This document shows, piece by piece, positions 1-10,756 of a DNA stretch of 64,000 bases; position 1 is the stretch's first letter, and every line of letters starts with the position of its first letter. Source of the stretch: Lithodes maja (Eukaryota; Arthropoda; Malacostraca; Decapoda; Lithodidae). Below the pieces are notes generated by a model, which was not told where the DNA came from, ran no database searches, and saw only the letters and a list, made by a program, of their open reading frames with translations. Location of the stretch: assembly GCA_037953745.1 (NCBI GenBank), contig JBAKBP010007919.1, forward strand, positions 31,491 through 95,490. The letters are read 5' to 3'. A program made the position numbers and the translations under genes.

Positions 1-165
1 TTATCAGGTAGGTTTTTAGCCGAATTTTTCGATGCTCGTTGTTATATTTGACGTGCTGATCCTAGTGGTGTGATGCTTAATAGTGAAATGTACAATGATA
101 TCTGGTGAGAAAGGCTGCCATTCAGACATTTCCTTCAGTATCATGAATGTTTAAACATTCATGCC

Positions 166-1026
166 ACGACGGGGGTATACCGAACGGGGGTGTACCGAAC
201 ACCCCCAATTTAAATGCCCACCCATCAAAATACTTACCTGATGACTCCATCCGTTGCCATCTTGAATCTACCCATTTTCTTCTTTAGATTTGTTGGGGAA
301 ACTATTTTATTATTGATAGGGCAGAAATTATGGATGCTGTTTGTTATACTCCCATGTTCGTTTCACCCCCATGTTCGTTTTACCCCCATGTTTTTACCCC
401 CTCCCTACCCTATAGCCATATTTGTAGGGCAGGAGGTTAACCCTTAATTAGCGGCGAGCAACACAAGTCGAGTTAAATAAAGCTGGACTATGTGGCGGTG
501 CTCGACATATATCGTGTGGCAATTTCAGCACGTAATGTGGCTGAGAGAGAGAGATAAGTGGTGGCAGGAGAGTAGCGAGCGTATGACTGCTCCAGACCAC
601 CGCGGCGAACCTACTGACACGAATCCCACCTCCTCCCTCCCTCTCTCACTCGCTATATACGGAATTGTATGGGGAAATTGCCTAATTACATGCTTTTTGC
701 ACTCGCGTTGCACGGTTTTTGCAAGAAAACTAGCCATCATAAAAGGATCGTTATGGTGTCATTCGAAAGCTCTGTTTATGCCCTTTCAGGGATAGATACT
801 TGTTTTACGTTCTGGGTCTTATTTAGGCATGAAAATGATCACGTAAACAGCCCTATTTTGGCTAAAAACACCCCGCTGGGCGGTACATATAAATAAACCG
901 CATAGGCCGCTCGTAAGGTGTTAATAAAGTTGTTAGTAATTTTTCTTTAAATATTTTATTTGAGACAGTTTTTACATTCTCACTATACATTTTATTAGTG
1001 AAAATGGTGGTGTTCGGATTACCCCC
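166..1026. other. AT-rich DNA with possible degenerate inverted termini
   Basis: No convincing gene is seen in the first 1.2 kb. Near its left end a GGGGGTATACCGAAC-like motif occurs (171-185). Near position 1010-1025 the sequence TGTTCGGATTACCCCC is its approximate reverse complement, and related ACCCCCATGTTCG motifs lie around 350-390. Six bases CATGCC occur just outside both ends (160-165 and 1026-1031). This could be a degenerate DNA transposon of about 860 bp, but the termini do not align cleanly. The small ORFs here show no recognisable domain. Confidence 0.25.
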
Positions 1027-1227
1027 ATGCCCTGTTCGAACCAGGGGTACCTTTTTGAAAAACTTAAATAAGTGGACCTTAACTCCTGCTTACATTATTA
1101 ATCAAAATCACCATGATAGGTCTTGACCTATAGTTACTTGTACTATCACTATTTTTCAATAAAGTTTGTTATCTGATTTTTGGTGATTATTTTTCCACTA
1201 GTAGTTCTGATCACCCCCACCTCACCC

Positions 1228-1529
1228 TAATCATGATTATATTTTGATGTATTTTACTTGATTTTATTGGATTAGGTTAGTTATTATTGGTTAGTTTAGT
1301 CAATACATTAAAGCCAAGTAAGAATACATTGACATAGAATTGATTAGGCACGAATGTGGATTGGGCATAGCGGCTGCTTTACCATAGGGAGAGATATATT
1401 CCAAGACCCCGGTATTCGTCTGCTATCGCTGGGAGGTGGACTGAGTTTCGAGATAGCCTTTGTACCGGCTGCATGGTAGTGTTCGTCACCTACAATATTC
1501 CGCCACTCATACTCAGAATTATTGAAATG
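1228..1529. repeat. 302-bp direct repeat, left copy
   Basis: This segment recurs at 7986-8287 in the same orientation. Both copies are 302 bp with no net indel, and I see a single substitution (ttagTttag versus ttagCttag). The copies bracket 6.46 kb. Direct repeats of this length at the ends of a segment would fit LTRs, Penelope-type terminal repeats, or duplication of a dispersed element. I find no TG...CA ends, primer-binding site or target-site duplication, so the LTR reading is unproven. Confidence 0.7.
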
Positions 1530-3037
1530 CCGTACAACACATACCAGAAGATCAGTGTCGAAACAGACTAAAATCTCCACCCCTTCCTTCTACCCTCAAA
1601 CAACCTCACCATCGACGTTTCTCCACCTACTCAAATACTTCCCCAACCAACTCACCACCACCAAAAAGACCCCGCCCACATACCTCCTTGTCCACCTCTT
1701 CACCTAAGTCCACTTCCAGTCCAAATGCTTCCACCTCCAGTTCCTCGTCGCCAACCTCTTCCAATTCAGAAATGCTACCTCAACCTATCTCTCAAAAAAT
1801 TTCTGTAAAACCTTCCACTAGCACAGTAAAATCATTAACCCTTTTAAGATCCGCAGGATTTGTTTTTATTCCTAAACCTGCCTCTTCCAGTACTTCAAAA
1901 ATGTCATCAAAACCTATACCATCAACCTCTTCCGATCCCAATACCACCTTTCCTCTTCCAACTCGTCTTGCACCACCCACTCTATCCCCTTTTCCCTCTA
2001 CTGTGTCACCAAAATCTCAAACTAAATCATACAACCAAACACCAAACAAACAAAGTAGTCACCTCACCCAACCTCCCTCAACTCCACCAAATACCCCCAA
2101 CCCTAAACCTCCCCAATACAAATCTTCCTCTTCCTCTGAATCTAGCATAGAACCGCCTATAAGAACACATTTTCGCACTAAATCAGGTCGTTTAGTCAAA
2201 AGACCAGAGAGATTCTCCCCTATCTTAGTTTCAACAGATCAATTCCATGATACTATGTCTCAATCTATACCAGCAATCCACACAACATACACCGACAACA
2301 CTAGAACGCTAAGAATAGCTGGCTTAACAAACACAAAATTCTCCCCTTCCCCGAGAAATTTTCCCCAGTTCATGAAATCCTTAATCCCCAGTACTTTTGC
2401 ATCCGCAAACAGCTATTACCCTCAGCAACCCAGAGAGAAAAAAATCACTTGCTTGACCGCCACCACCACGACCACATCCACCTCTCGTCAACCTCCTCCT
2501 AGTCAAGCTACCATTATGTCCTCTACACCTTTTATTAAGAGGATCAAAGTCTCAGCCGACCCAGGGAAATTCGTCAGGATTCGCCACATTCATGAGGCCA
2601 TCACAGCTTCCATAATGAACACCACTACCACTTCCCTACAAGTTACTATTGACCCCAGTAAAACACTGGACCAACGTTCCAAAGACTGGTGGGAATTCTT
2701 ACACTCCCTACAATCTACAGGTCACCTGGGAAGTTTACTTACCTTCGCCCTTGAGGCACGAGGACGTGCCTACGACGAAGGGGAGGGAAGTAAAATACAG
2801 AAGAAAAGAAAAACAAAGAAAAGAGAAGAGGGGAAAGACGTCAAGAGAACAACAGAAGTAAACAACATGACCCCGCCCAAAACAAAAATGTCAAGGTCAA
2901 CCACCAAGGAGGCGAACCTGAGAAGCGGCCGACTCGCGACTGTAGAGCAGGCTTGCCCCATCACTCCAGGAAAAGGAATTTGCCTGAGGGGACCACCAGC
3001 CCTGACCAAGAGAATCATATTATCTCAACCCTTCTAA
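1526..3037 (+). CDS. Ser/Thr/Pro-rich hypothetical protein, possibly retroelement-derived
   Basis: A reading frame of about 500 codons stays open from 1526 to the stop at 3035-3037. It has no ATG near its start: the first likely initiators are non-ATG, so it may be a 3' exon or a 5'-truncated gene. The N-terminal two thirds is low complexity (Ser, Thr, Pro, Asn). In the middle is a RTKSGRLVKRPERFSP stretch, resembling the R-T-K/R-S-G-R-x-V-K-x-P-x-R basic motif seen in LTR-retrotransposon polyproteins. Further on is a more ordered segment containing KRIKVSADPGKFVRI and DQRSKDWWEFLHSLQ, followed by a Lys/Arg-rich tail. The open frame begins at the edge of the left 302-bp repeat, which suggests a structural link to it. 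No protease, RT or endonuclease motif follows. A gag-like or ORF1-like origin is inference. Confidence 0.4.
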   Translation, partial: NAVQHIPEDQCRNRLKSPPLPSTLKQPHHRRFSTYSNTSPTNSPPPKRPRPHTSLSTSSPKSTSSPNASTSSSSSPTSSNSEMLPQPISQKISVKPSTSTVKSLTLLRSAGFVFIPKPASSSTSKMSSKPIPSTSSDPNTTFPLPTRLAPPTLSPFPSTVSPKSQTKSYNQTPNKQSSHLTQPPSTPPNTPNPKPPQYKSSSSSESSIEPPIRTHFRTKSGRLVKRPERFSPILVSTDQFHDTMSQSIPAIHTTYTDNTRTLRIAGLTNTKFSPSPRNFPQFMKSLIPSTFASANSYYPQQPREKKITCLTATTTTTSTSRQPPPSQATIMSSTPFIKRIKVSADPGKFVRIRHIHEAITASIMNTTTTSLQVTIDPSKTLDQRSKDWWEFLHSLQSTGHLGSLLTFALEARGRAYDEGEGSKIQKKRKTKKREEGKDVKRTTEVNNMTPPKTKMSRSTTKEANLRSGRLATVEQACPITPGKGICLRGPPALTKRIILSQPF

Positions 3038-6000
3038 AAACATCATAAATTTGCAACCTATGTATATACATGTATTGTTATTTTTAAGGAAACAAATAAA
3101 CATTAAAGAAAACCATTAGATAAAGAGTGTGATTAATATTAAGGTAACATGTCGCAAGACAAATTCACTAGGTAAGCAGATAGTGAACAGAAATAAGCAA
3201 TGCCAAAGGATCTCGTCAAATTATGAGAGCTCTACCAAACCATTTCACAAAGATGCTTTCTATCTTTTAAAGAAATAATAAACACCTATGTACATGCCTT
3301 CTCTAAAAACTACAGTTCTCTATTTTTAAATTCAAACTGACCACATGTACTTTCTTCTTGGTTTGAGCCAACAAACTTTGCCATTTTGTTTCCCAGATAA
3401 GGGGAACTGACCATCAGAATTCCCAACCTAGCAGGTCGCTAGCGACAACCTTCAATAACACTAGGAAATTGTTCTTACGAAAGTTTTGTATATTTGAGAT
3501 CTCAGTCTTACCTGTACTAACTAACTCTAACATGATTAGAGATTATGACGCACCTTAATAATCGCTATTGAGCATTGTCTGCAAATCGACAACTCCCTAA
3601 CCATGGAAGGAGAGACACACGTAACCTAGCAGACCCGCACTATTGCCAATTCAGTTTCCAAGATTGCGAGTCTTATAAATTAGGATAAACATGTTTGACG
3701 TATAATTTTAAGCTAGAAACTATCCAGGTTCACTCTACTAAAGTAAACCTAACATTGCTAGATACTCTAAACATTACTAGGAAGGCAACAAGCCTTGTTC
3801 AAAACTCCATAGGGAAAGCAAGCGCGCAAAGTTAGGACCCCCGTGACCATACCATGACCCCCAAGAATACCAACTTAAACCTCTTGCCACCAAGCTAGTA
3901 ATTTTATGTAAAATGTATATTCTCCATATCCAACCCTTAAAATAATAGTTAGCAAATACTACAGAAGTAACAGCTAACCTTCTTCTATGTCTTTTTCCAA
4001 CATTAGTAGTGCACAACTCATATAGAAATAAATAATATCTTCACAAGGAAGGGCAACACCAAGTCCTAAAACCCGTCCCCCCTTTGAAATCTCATGCTCA
4101 GAGATCACCTAGAAATCCCCCTCAAATCTCTGTGTTAAAGTTCTATTATAGTCCTCCCCTTTGAGTTCTGTCGATGACTTAGACAGACAAGTAAAACTTT
4201 GATTTATCTTCCATCTGCCCATTATCTTCTTTTGAATGACTCTTCAAGGATAGTATTGTTATACTATAAGTAAGATTCACCTAACCTAGGACAAGAAGGA
4301 CATCTGGTCCTTATAAATCGTGCACTCACAAGTCCTTACTATCCTTCGACAGAGAATGAGTACCTTCCAGTATTGGTGCACATTAGACCAAGGAAGTTGA
4401 AGAAAAATTAAGTAGAAATAAGCATTCTTGAGATCAGCACTCCACTCTGGAGAAATATTAATTTTACCCTGTTCAGAAATAGTTATTGATAACGGCAACC
4501 CGAAGTCCTTATACTGTCTGTGAATATATAAACCTTATTCTAGGATATTTGTTATATGTGGCAACCCAATCACTTAACATAGAGACCTTTAATAGTTTTG
4601 TATCATAACTATTAAAATCATAAATTGGTATGTCCCCGTCCACTTATATTTTAATATCTTTAATAGTGCAACAGTAACCTATATATGCGTAACCTTATTA
4701 TTTCTGGCACCCCAGGAATTAATATAGCTATATTTATTAGGTTATATTTCAGTTAGTATAGTTAAAACGTTGAAAGACCCAAGGCACCCCTACCTTTCAA
4801 CATTTTTCTATTAGGAAATTATACTAGCATTACTCACAGAGATCTAAGGTAGAAAGATCTTTTGTGTTATAAGGGTTTTGCAAGACACCTCACGGGCACT
4901 CTGCATATATAAATCCTAGGCGCAAATTGTCTGTGGCACCCCACCAGGATTTGTAAATAAAAGGTTAACACCGCCCCGAGTTCTTTGAGCCTCTTAAAAC
5001 GGTTAGAGACAGTCAAGAAGAGCCATACCTAAACTCTTCTTGCGTTAGTCCGATATTGTGTTAATCCGGCAAGACCTGAGACACAATATTTAAAACCTTA
5101 TTCCAAGAGTACCTGAACAGAACTTAATCAACGGTTAATATAAAGGTCAAGATAGTCAAGTACTTGTTTGAAGCTACATGCCTAGAATACTTGCATTAGT
5201 CCGATATGGTGACCAACTGTTTCATTACTAGTTACGGAACCATATTTAAGACCCCAAGCCCATTAACCCAACTGTAACTTCTTCACACGACCGGCCAACC
5301 TGGACGGCCCACGGAGCATCAGAAGAAATCCTCAACTAAGTGCATCTCTCCACCAAGAAAAGAAATAATATAGAAATTACCGAAATTCAGTATCAGTGAC
5401 GAGATACAATAAAAGTTAGAGTTCAAAGTGACCGAAATTAACAGAGTTCTTAATACCTCGATATACGTGAAAAGTTGTAAAAGTGTTCTACGAAGTTAAT
5501 CTATAGAGAAAGATTAACATTATTAAGACGTCCTATAAATAACCCTCTTTAGCACGACGTTCTAACTCAATAAATAATCAATATACCAAATTAAGACGGA
5601 TTTTACGCATTTGTCAACTCTGTCATATTTCCGCCAAGTGAAAAATAAACAGAGTCAGACAAACTTGAACTTTGAGTTACAGAATCTAAGTGTTACAGTA
5701 TCCAGTGAATATCATAATATTAATAAGTTACGTATTCACCAATACATACGTCTTGAATACTGATATTAAGAAACTAGTGAATTTATACAAAATAAGAAGA
5801 TTTTCACACACCTTCAGGAACTCTGAAAATAATCTCAGTCAGTGCCATAATATTTCAGAATCCACAAACTTTAACTCAAACTGAAAAAGTTCATCAATGC
5901 TTGCTTCCATATTCTGTGCCAATAAATATAGGAACGTGTATCACATCGTCCACTATTATCCACGAATAAGAAGTTAAATCAAGAGATATCGTGAATATAA

Positions 6001-6328
6001 ATGAAACCTGAAATTTAGAAACTTTATTTTTTGTAAACTTTCGAGAAGAGAATAGTGCGTATGATTCTCAAGAAGAATATTATTTAGACAAGTTGAATTG
6101 AATATACCTGATCTCCATCTAGATCCGTGATCCTGCTAGGAGAAATTAAAATAGAGTTGTGCCACTTATGATTTTTCCATGTTTAGTGTTTATGATTCAT
6201 ACATGTGTAACTAGTGAGTAAGTGAATAAAGCTGTATTACAAATTATCTTTCGATATTATATATATCCTTTTGTTTTATTTATATGTACTTGCATGAACT
6301 CCGATATTCCAGTCTCGAAGAACTCACC
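3038..6328. other. 3.3 kb AT-rich segment, no gene recognised
   Basis: I see no convincing coding exon, RNA gene or known repeat here. Loosely recurring phrases (ggcaccccac..., ttgcattagtccgatatg...) around 4690-5210 suggest decayed internal duplication. The segment lies inside the region bracketed by the 302-bp direct repeats. Confidence 0.4.
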
Positions 6329-6332
6329 TTAA

Positions 6333-6952
6333 CCCATTAAACGCGAAAATACCCTATGGGCAAGGGTACTTATTTGTGAATTTCTAGCCTTAGATTCTGA
6401 CAGAATTCGTTATATTTACGATATAGAGCATTATTTGTTTTCAATATGCTTTTATTTTACATATAATATTTATGATGTATATATGAACCTTCAAGAGTGC
6501 TTAAATAAGTTGGAAAAGCATTTGGGTGGTGAAAAACGTATATATTAGCCACCCGGTCATATTCTCAGGCGAGAGTGAGCCAGGCGCAACCCTCCCCTCT
6601 CGCTGTCTGTGAGGTAACTGAGGCGAGCGGGGCGGTGTCTCGGTGTTATATAACAATCTATTGTGCAACCCACTTGTGCTACATTACTGCGGGAAAGAAA
6701 AATAAATTATGAAAATAAGAGGAAAAATAGGTGATAATTGAGGAGGGGGGGAGGGGGGAATAAGGTGGGGAAGGAGGGGGGTGAGAAACATATGGATGAG
6801 TACTAGAGGGGAATTATCTCACCTAGCAACAAATTCCTTTGTTTTGAGAGCCCCTGGGGAGTTTTGGAAGTTTTTTTTTATGGTCTTGCTTCCGTGAGGC
6901 CCATCACGTTCGCTATGGTGATCCTTCCGTGAGGCCTATCGCGCTTCATGGG
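6333..6952 (-). mobile_element. TTAA-flanked MITE (piggyBac-like), copy 1
   Basis: The 620-bp element is bounded by TTAA at 6329-6332 and 6953-6956. Its ends read CCCATTAAACGCG and, reverse-complemented from the right, CCCATGAAGCGCG. Its interior matches the copies at 10114-10752 and 23073-23712: the gcatttgggtggtgaaaaac block, a gagcggggcggtg block, and the attcctttgttttga block. It has no coding capacity. TTAA target duplication plus termini starting CCC/CCT is the piggyBac signature. This copy is the most diverged of the three. Confidence 0.75.
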
Positions 6953-7060
6953 TTAATCAATCGTTAAACCTGCATAAAATCAGGACATAGCAATAACCTA
7001 TATTAGACTTTGTATACATATACTCAAAAGTAAGCAATTATATTATATGCATACTCATCA

Positions 7061-7835
7061 TGAATGGGAGTTGCAGGGTCTGGTAAATGAGTTTGGAACA
7101 GTGTGCGAAAAACGGAATTTGAAGGTAAATGCGGGGAAGAGCAAGGTTATGGTCTTCGAAAGGGGTGAAGTCACAGAGTGTGAGGTGAAGCTGAACGGTC
7201 AGGCTATGGAGATCGTCAACTCTTTTAAGTATCTGGGCAGTGTGTTGAGTAAAGATGGGACTATGGATGAAGAAGTGCAGGAGAGGGTACAACAGGGGAA
7301 GAGGGTTGTAGGAATGCTGAAAGCAGTAACAAGAAATAGGGTGGTCAGTATGGAAGTGAAGAAGTCCTTGCATGACAGTGTGGTAATCCTGACACTGACT
7401 TACGGAAGCGAAGCATGGACGTTGGTTGAGAGACTCAGACCAAGAGTGAGAGCAGTGGAAATTAATTACTTAAGAAGTGCGTGTGGAGTTACATGGAGGG
7501 ATAGACAGACTAATGAGGAAGTAAGAAGGAGGTGTGGTGTGGAGGTAGATCTGCTGGAAAGTGTGAAAAGGAACAACTTGAGATGGTTCGGCCATATGGA
7601 ACGTATGGAAAGCGAGAGAATGACTAAGAGGGTGTACGAGAGCGAGGTGGAGGGACAGAGAGGGAGAGGTAGACCGAATGAGAGGTGGAAGGATGGAGTG
7701 AGGAAGTACATGAACGAAGGCGGTGCTGGTTGGGGGGAGGGGCGTCGACTGACTGGGGACAGAGGTGCATGGGGGCGGTTCGTTCGTGGTCACCCCTTCG
7801 GGGATCACGGCGTCAGGCTATAGATAGATAGATTG
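7061..7835 (+). mobile_element. RTE-like LINE copy B, 5'-truncated, with 10-bp target duplication
   Basis: Perfect duplications ATACTCATCA flank the insertion at 7051-7060 and 7836-7845. The element begins inside the reverse transcriptase gene, at the point matching 12050 of the full-length copy, and ends in an ATAG-repeat tail. The C-terminal reading frame is uninterrupted to the stop at 7821-7823. It includes the NSFKYLGSVLSKDG segment and the NLRWFGHMERM...RGRGRPN block typical of RTE-type C-termini. It lacks the catalytic FADD motif and cannot be autonomous. Confidence 0.88.
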
Positions 7836-7985
7836 ATACTCATCAAAAAAATTTACAAATTCAAGTAGATCAAAATAATCCCGAAATAAGGACTCAAATA
7901 ATAATCTTAACATGTAAACATATTTTGTTTGGTAATGTTGGAACATAGCCGCAGCCGTGGTGCTGCTACATTCGTGTTTAATCAG

Positions 7986-8287
7986 TAATCATGATTATAT
8001 TTTGATGTATTTTACTTGATTTTATTGGATTAGGTTAGTTATTATTGGTTAGCTTAGTCAATACATTAAAGCCAAGTAAGAATACATTGACATAGAATTG
8101 ATTAGGCACGAATGTGGATTGGGCATAGCGGCTGCTTTACCATAGGGAGAGATATATTCCAAGACCCCGGTATTCGTCTGCTATCGCTGGGAGGTGGACT
8201 GAGTTTCGAGATAGCCTTTGTACCGGCTGCATGGTAGTGTTCGTCACCTACAATATTCCGCCACTCATACTCAGAATTATTGAAATG
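7986..8287. repeat. 302-bp direct repeat, right copy
   Basis: This matches 1228-1529 at every position compared except one, in the same orientation. After 8287 the sequence diverges immediately from that following the left copy. The minus strand of both copies keeps the same open frame across the repeat, but no family is recognised in it. Confidence 0.7.
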
Positions 8288-8717
8288 TTTTCCTAAGCAA
8301 TTATTTATTACTCTAATGTTACAAAGTGAAATGTTTTGTATAATTCCACCTCATATATGATGTCACAAACAATCTTCAATTGTATATATTCTAAGTTATT
8401 GCCGATATGTCTAGTTGTCGATCATTGCAGTTCCTGAAATACCTCATAATATTTATTATATTACGATATATCGCCTTTATATATTATTTGTTTTACTTTG
8501 TAGTGGTAATTTTGTAATATATATTTACATTCATGATCAACAATAGTAAGCAAATGTTTTATATATTATATAGGCCTATACATATTGAAGGCAGGCTCGT
8601 AAAATGTGTACATTTTGTGCCACCCCACTGATAAGAGGGTAGGTTCTCAGACTTTGGGGTAAAGGAAAGCTCAGCATTACACTCAACGAAAATAGATTCA
8701 AATCAATCATTCCTCAC
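8288..8717. other. AT-rich spacer, nothing recognised
   Basis: This stretch between the right 302-bp repeat and the CR1-like fragment is AT-rich. I see no ORF, tRNA-like sequence or repeat. Confidence 0.4.
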
Positions 8718-8973
8718 TCATAAATCAGTAACAATTTCAGCTTTAATATTATATCTGACGTATAAACAAACTCCTCCTCCTTGTCGATTTTGATTATTAC
8801 AAAATAAATTAAAACCTTTTAGAGTATACAAAATTTTCAGATCATTCGTTAGTCGAGTTTCACAAAATCCAATGATATGCACACTGGATAACATTGTAGG
8901 GTGATTTACTATAAAACTCTCTAAACTGTTAGGGATACTTCTTATATTAAGGAACGGAGTATTTAAACCTCCC
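8718..8973 (-). pseudogene. CR1-like LINE endonuclease fragment, downstream half
   Basis: Read on the minus strand, this carries the start of an exonuclease-endonuclease-phosphatase domain: NTPFLNIRSIPNSLESFI, then IIGFCETRL (catalytic Glu region) and GGGVCLYVRY. The LNIRS...ETRL...GGGV order is typical of CR1/L2/Jockey-class endonucleases. The frame stops at 8718, well before the GDFN and SDH motifs. The same gene continues upstream at 12835-12960, so the LINE at 8974-12834 was inserted into it. Confidence 0.75.
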
Positions 8974-9157
8974 CCCTGGGGGTTAGGGAATAGAATATGC
9001 CCCACGTGCCTTCTGCGTGTCGTAAGAGGCGACTAAAGAGGTTGGGTCGGTGGGCTTGCGACCCCCACCCGGAAAAAATATCTAAGCAAAGAAAAACGAA
9101 CGAACAGCCTCGGATGCGGACGGAACCAACGTTGACGAACCACGACCGACTAAGGAC

Positions 9158-10111
9158 ATGCCTTCGGACATTCTGAGAATGGCTATGTGGAATGTTAGTG
9201 GCATGAATGATGGCACAAAAGAGAGAGAGGTTCTGGAAGTGTTAGTGAATGCCAGGCTGGATGTGAGTGGAATGACAGAGACCAAATGGAAAGGTTCAGA
9301 TGTGAGAGAGTGGGAGTGTGGAATGGGTGTGTGTGCTGGAGTGAGTGAAGGAACAGCGAGAGAAGGTGCATGTTTGTTTGTAAGTAGCAAATGGAAGGAA
9401 TGTGTAAGAGAGTATGGGCCTGTGGGTTCAAGGATTGTGTGGGTGAGAATGAAAGTAGGAATACAAACGTGGGTGATTGTATGCGTGTATGCCCCGACAG
9501 AGGATATACTTGAAAGAAAGAAAGAGGAGTTCTGGATGAATGTGGAGGCGTGCCTGGAGAAGTTTGACAAGAATGAAAGAATATTTCTGATTGGGGATAT
9601 GAATGGTAAGGTGGGTGATAGGAAAGTTGAGGGAGTGGTGGGAGGGTGGGGGGTACCATCAGAGGTGAATGGGAATGGTAGTGCACTTGTGGACGTATGT
9701 GTGGGGAGGAGGCTGTGGATAGCCAACACCTTCTTCCGACACAGAATGATCCACAGGCACACGTGGAAACGGATGTTGACGATGAAGGATAAGACAGTGG
9801 TGGAACGAAAGTCATTGATTGATTATGTATGTGTGGATGAACGAATGAAGAAATCTGTGATGGATGCTAGGGTGTATAGGGGTATTGGAGGGGGTCTGTC
9901 TGATCATTATGTAGTGGTAGCTAAGGTTAGGATACAAAAGAAGTGGGTGAGGAGAGCGGGAGGGAGGCGAGAGGAGGCTGGAATGGTGAGGAGGGTGGAG
10001 AGGTTGCAGGAGGAGGAAGTCAGGGAGGAGTACAGGAGAGCAGTGGAAAGACGACTAGGTGGGTTCAACCTGGAAGTTATGGAGGAAGTGGAGGAGATGA
10101 GCAAGGTGTTT
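9158..10111 (+). CDS. RTE-like LINE endonuclease part of the single ORF
   Basis: About 318 codons from ATG 9158 encode an apurinic-type endonuclease that nicks target DNA for target-primed reverse transcription. Visible motifs are MWNVSGMND near the N-terminus, TETKWKG with the catalytic Glu (about residue 40), VYAPTED, IGDMNGKVG with the catalytic Asp and Asn, SLIDYVCV, and GLSDHYVVV with the catalytic Asp-His pair. A basic, Glu-rich linker follows. The frame runs into the MITE at 10114 and ends at 10151-10153 with foreign residues. Collapsing the two TTAA copies to one would return the frame to the reverse transcriptase ORF downstream, so the two halves were one gene. The start is chosen because it is the first ATG after the leader and precedes the domain. 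Confidence 0.88.
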
Positions 10112-10113
10112 AA

Positions 10114-10752
10114 CCCGGCAAGCGCGATAGGCCTCACGGAAGGCTTCCTATAGGGAACGCGATAGGCCTCACGGAAGCAAGACCATAAAAAAAGCTTTCC
10201 AAAAAAAAAAGGGCCTATCAAAACAAAGGAATTTGTCTCTAGGTGAGATAATTCCCCTCCAGTACTCATCCATGTAAATCTCACCCACCCCCCTCCCCTC
10301 CTTCCCCACCTTATTCCCCCCTCCCTCCCCTCCTCAATTATCACCTATTTTCCCTCTTATTATCATCATTTATCGGTTATTTTTCTCTCCCGCGATAATG
10401 TAGCACAAGTGGGTTGCAGAAAAGATCGTTATGTAACACCCAGACACCGGCCCACACCGCCCCGCTCGTCTCAGTTACCTCACAGACAGCGAGAGAAGAG
10501 GGTTGCCTGTGGCTCTCTCTCGCCTGAGATTATGACCGGGTGGCCAATATCTTCGTTTTTCACCACCCAAATGCTTTTCCCACTTATTTTAGCACTCTTG
10601 AAGGTTCATATATGCATCATATATGTAAAATAAAAGCATACCGAAAACAAATAATGCTCTATATTGTAAATATAACGAATTCTGTCAGAATCCAAGGCTA
10701 GAAATGCACAAATAACTACCCTAGCCCCTAGGTCTATTTAGCGCTTGTCAGG
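10114..10752 (+). mobile_element. TTAA-flanked MITE (piggyBac-like), copy 2, inside the RTE element
   Basis: The 639-bp element is bounded by TTAA at 10110-10113 and 10753-10756. The left end is CCCGGCAAGCGCGATAGGCC. The right end, reverse-complemented, begins CCTGACAAGCGCTAAATAG. Two gcgataggcctcacggaag subrepeats lie just inside the left end. It shares its interior with the copies at 6333-6952 and 23073-23712, is noncoding, and carries runs of A and C. Insertion at a TTAA in the LINE ORF dates it after the LINE. Confidence 0.88.
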
Positions 10753-10756
10753 TTAA

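Noticed and set aside
9082..9815. Long minus-strand ORFs opposite the LINE endonuclease
   Set aside because: They are antisense shadows of the strongly purine-biased LINE coding strand (Ser/Pro/Leu/His-rich, no domain).
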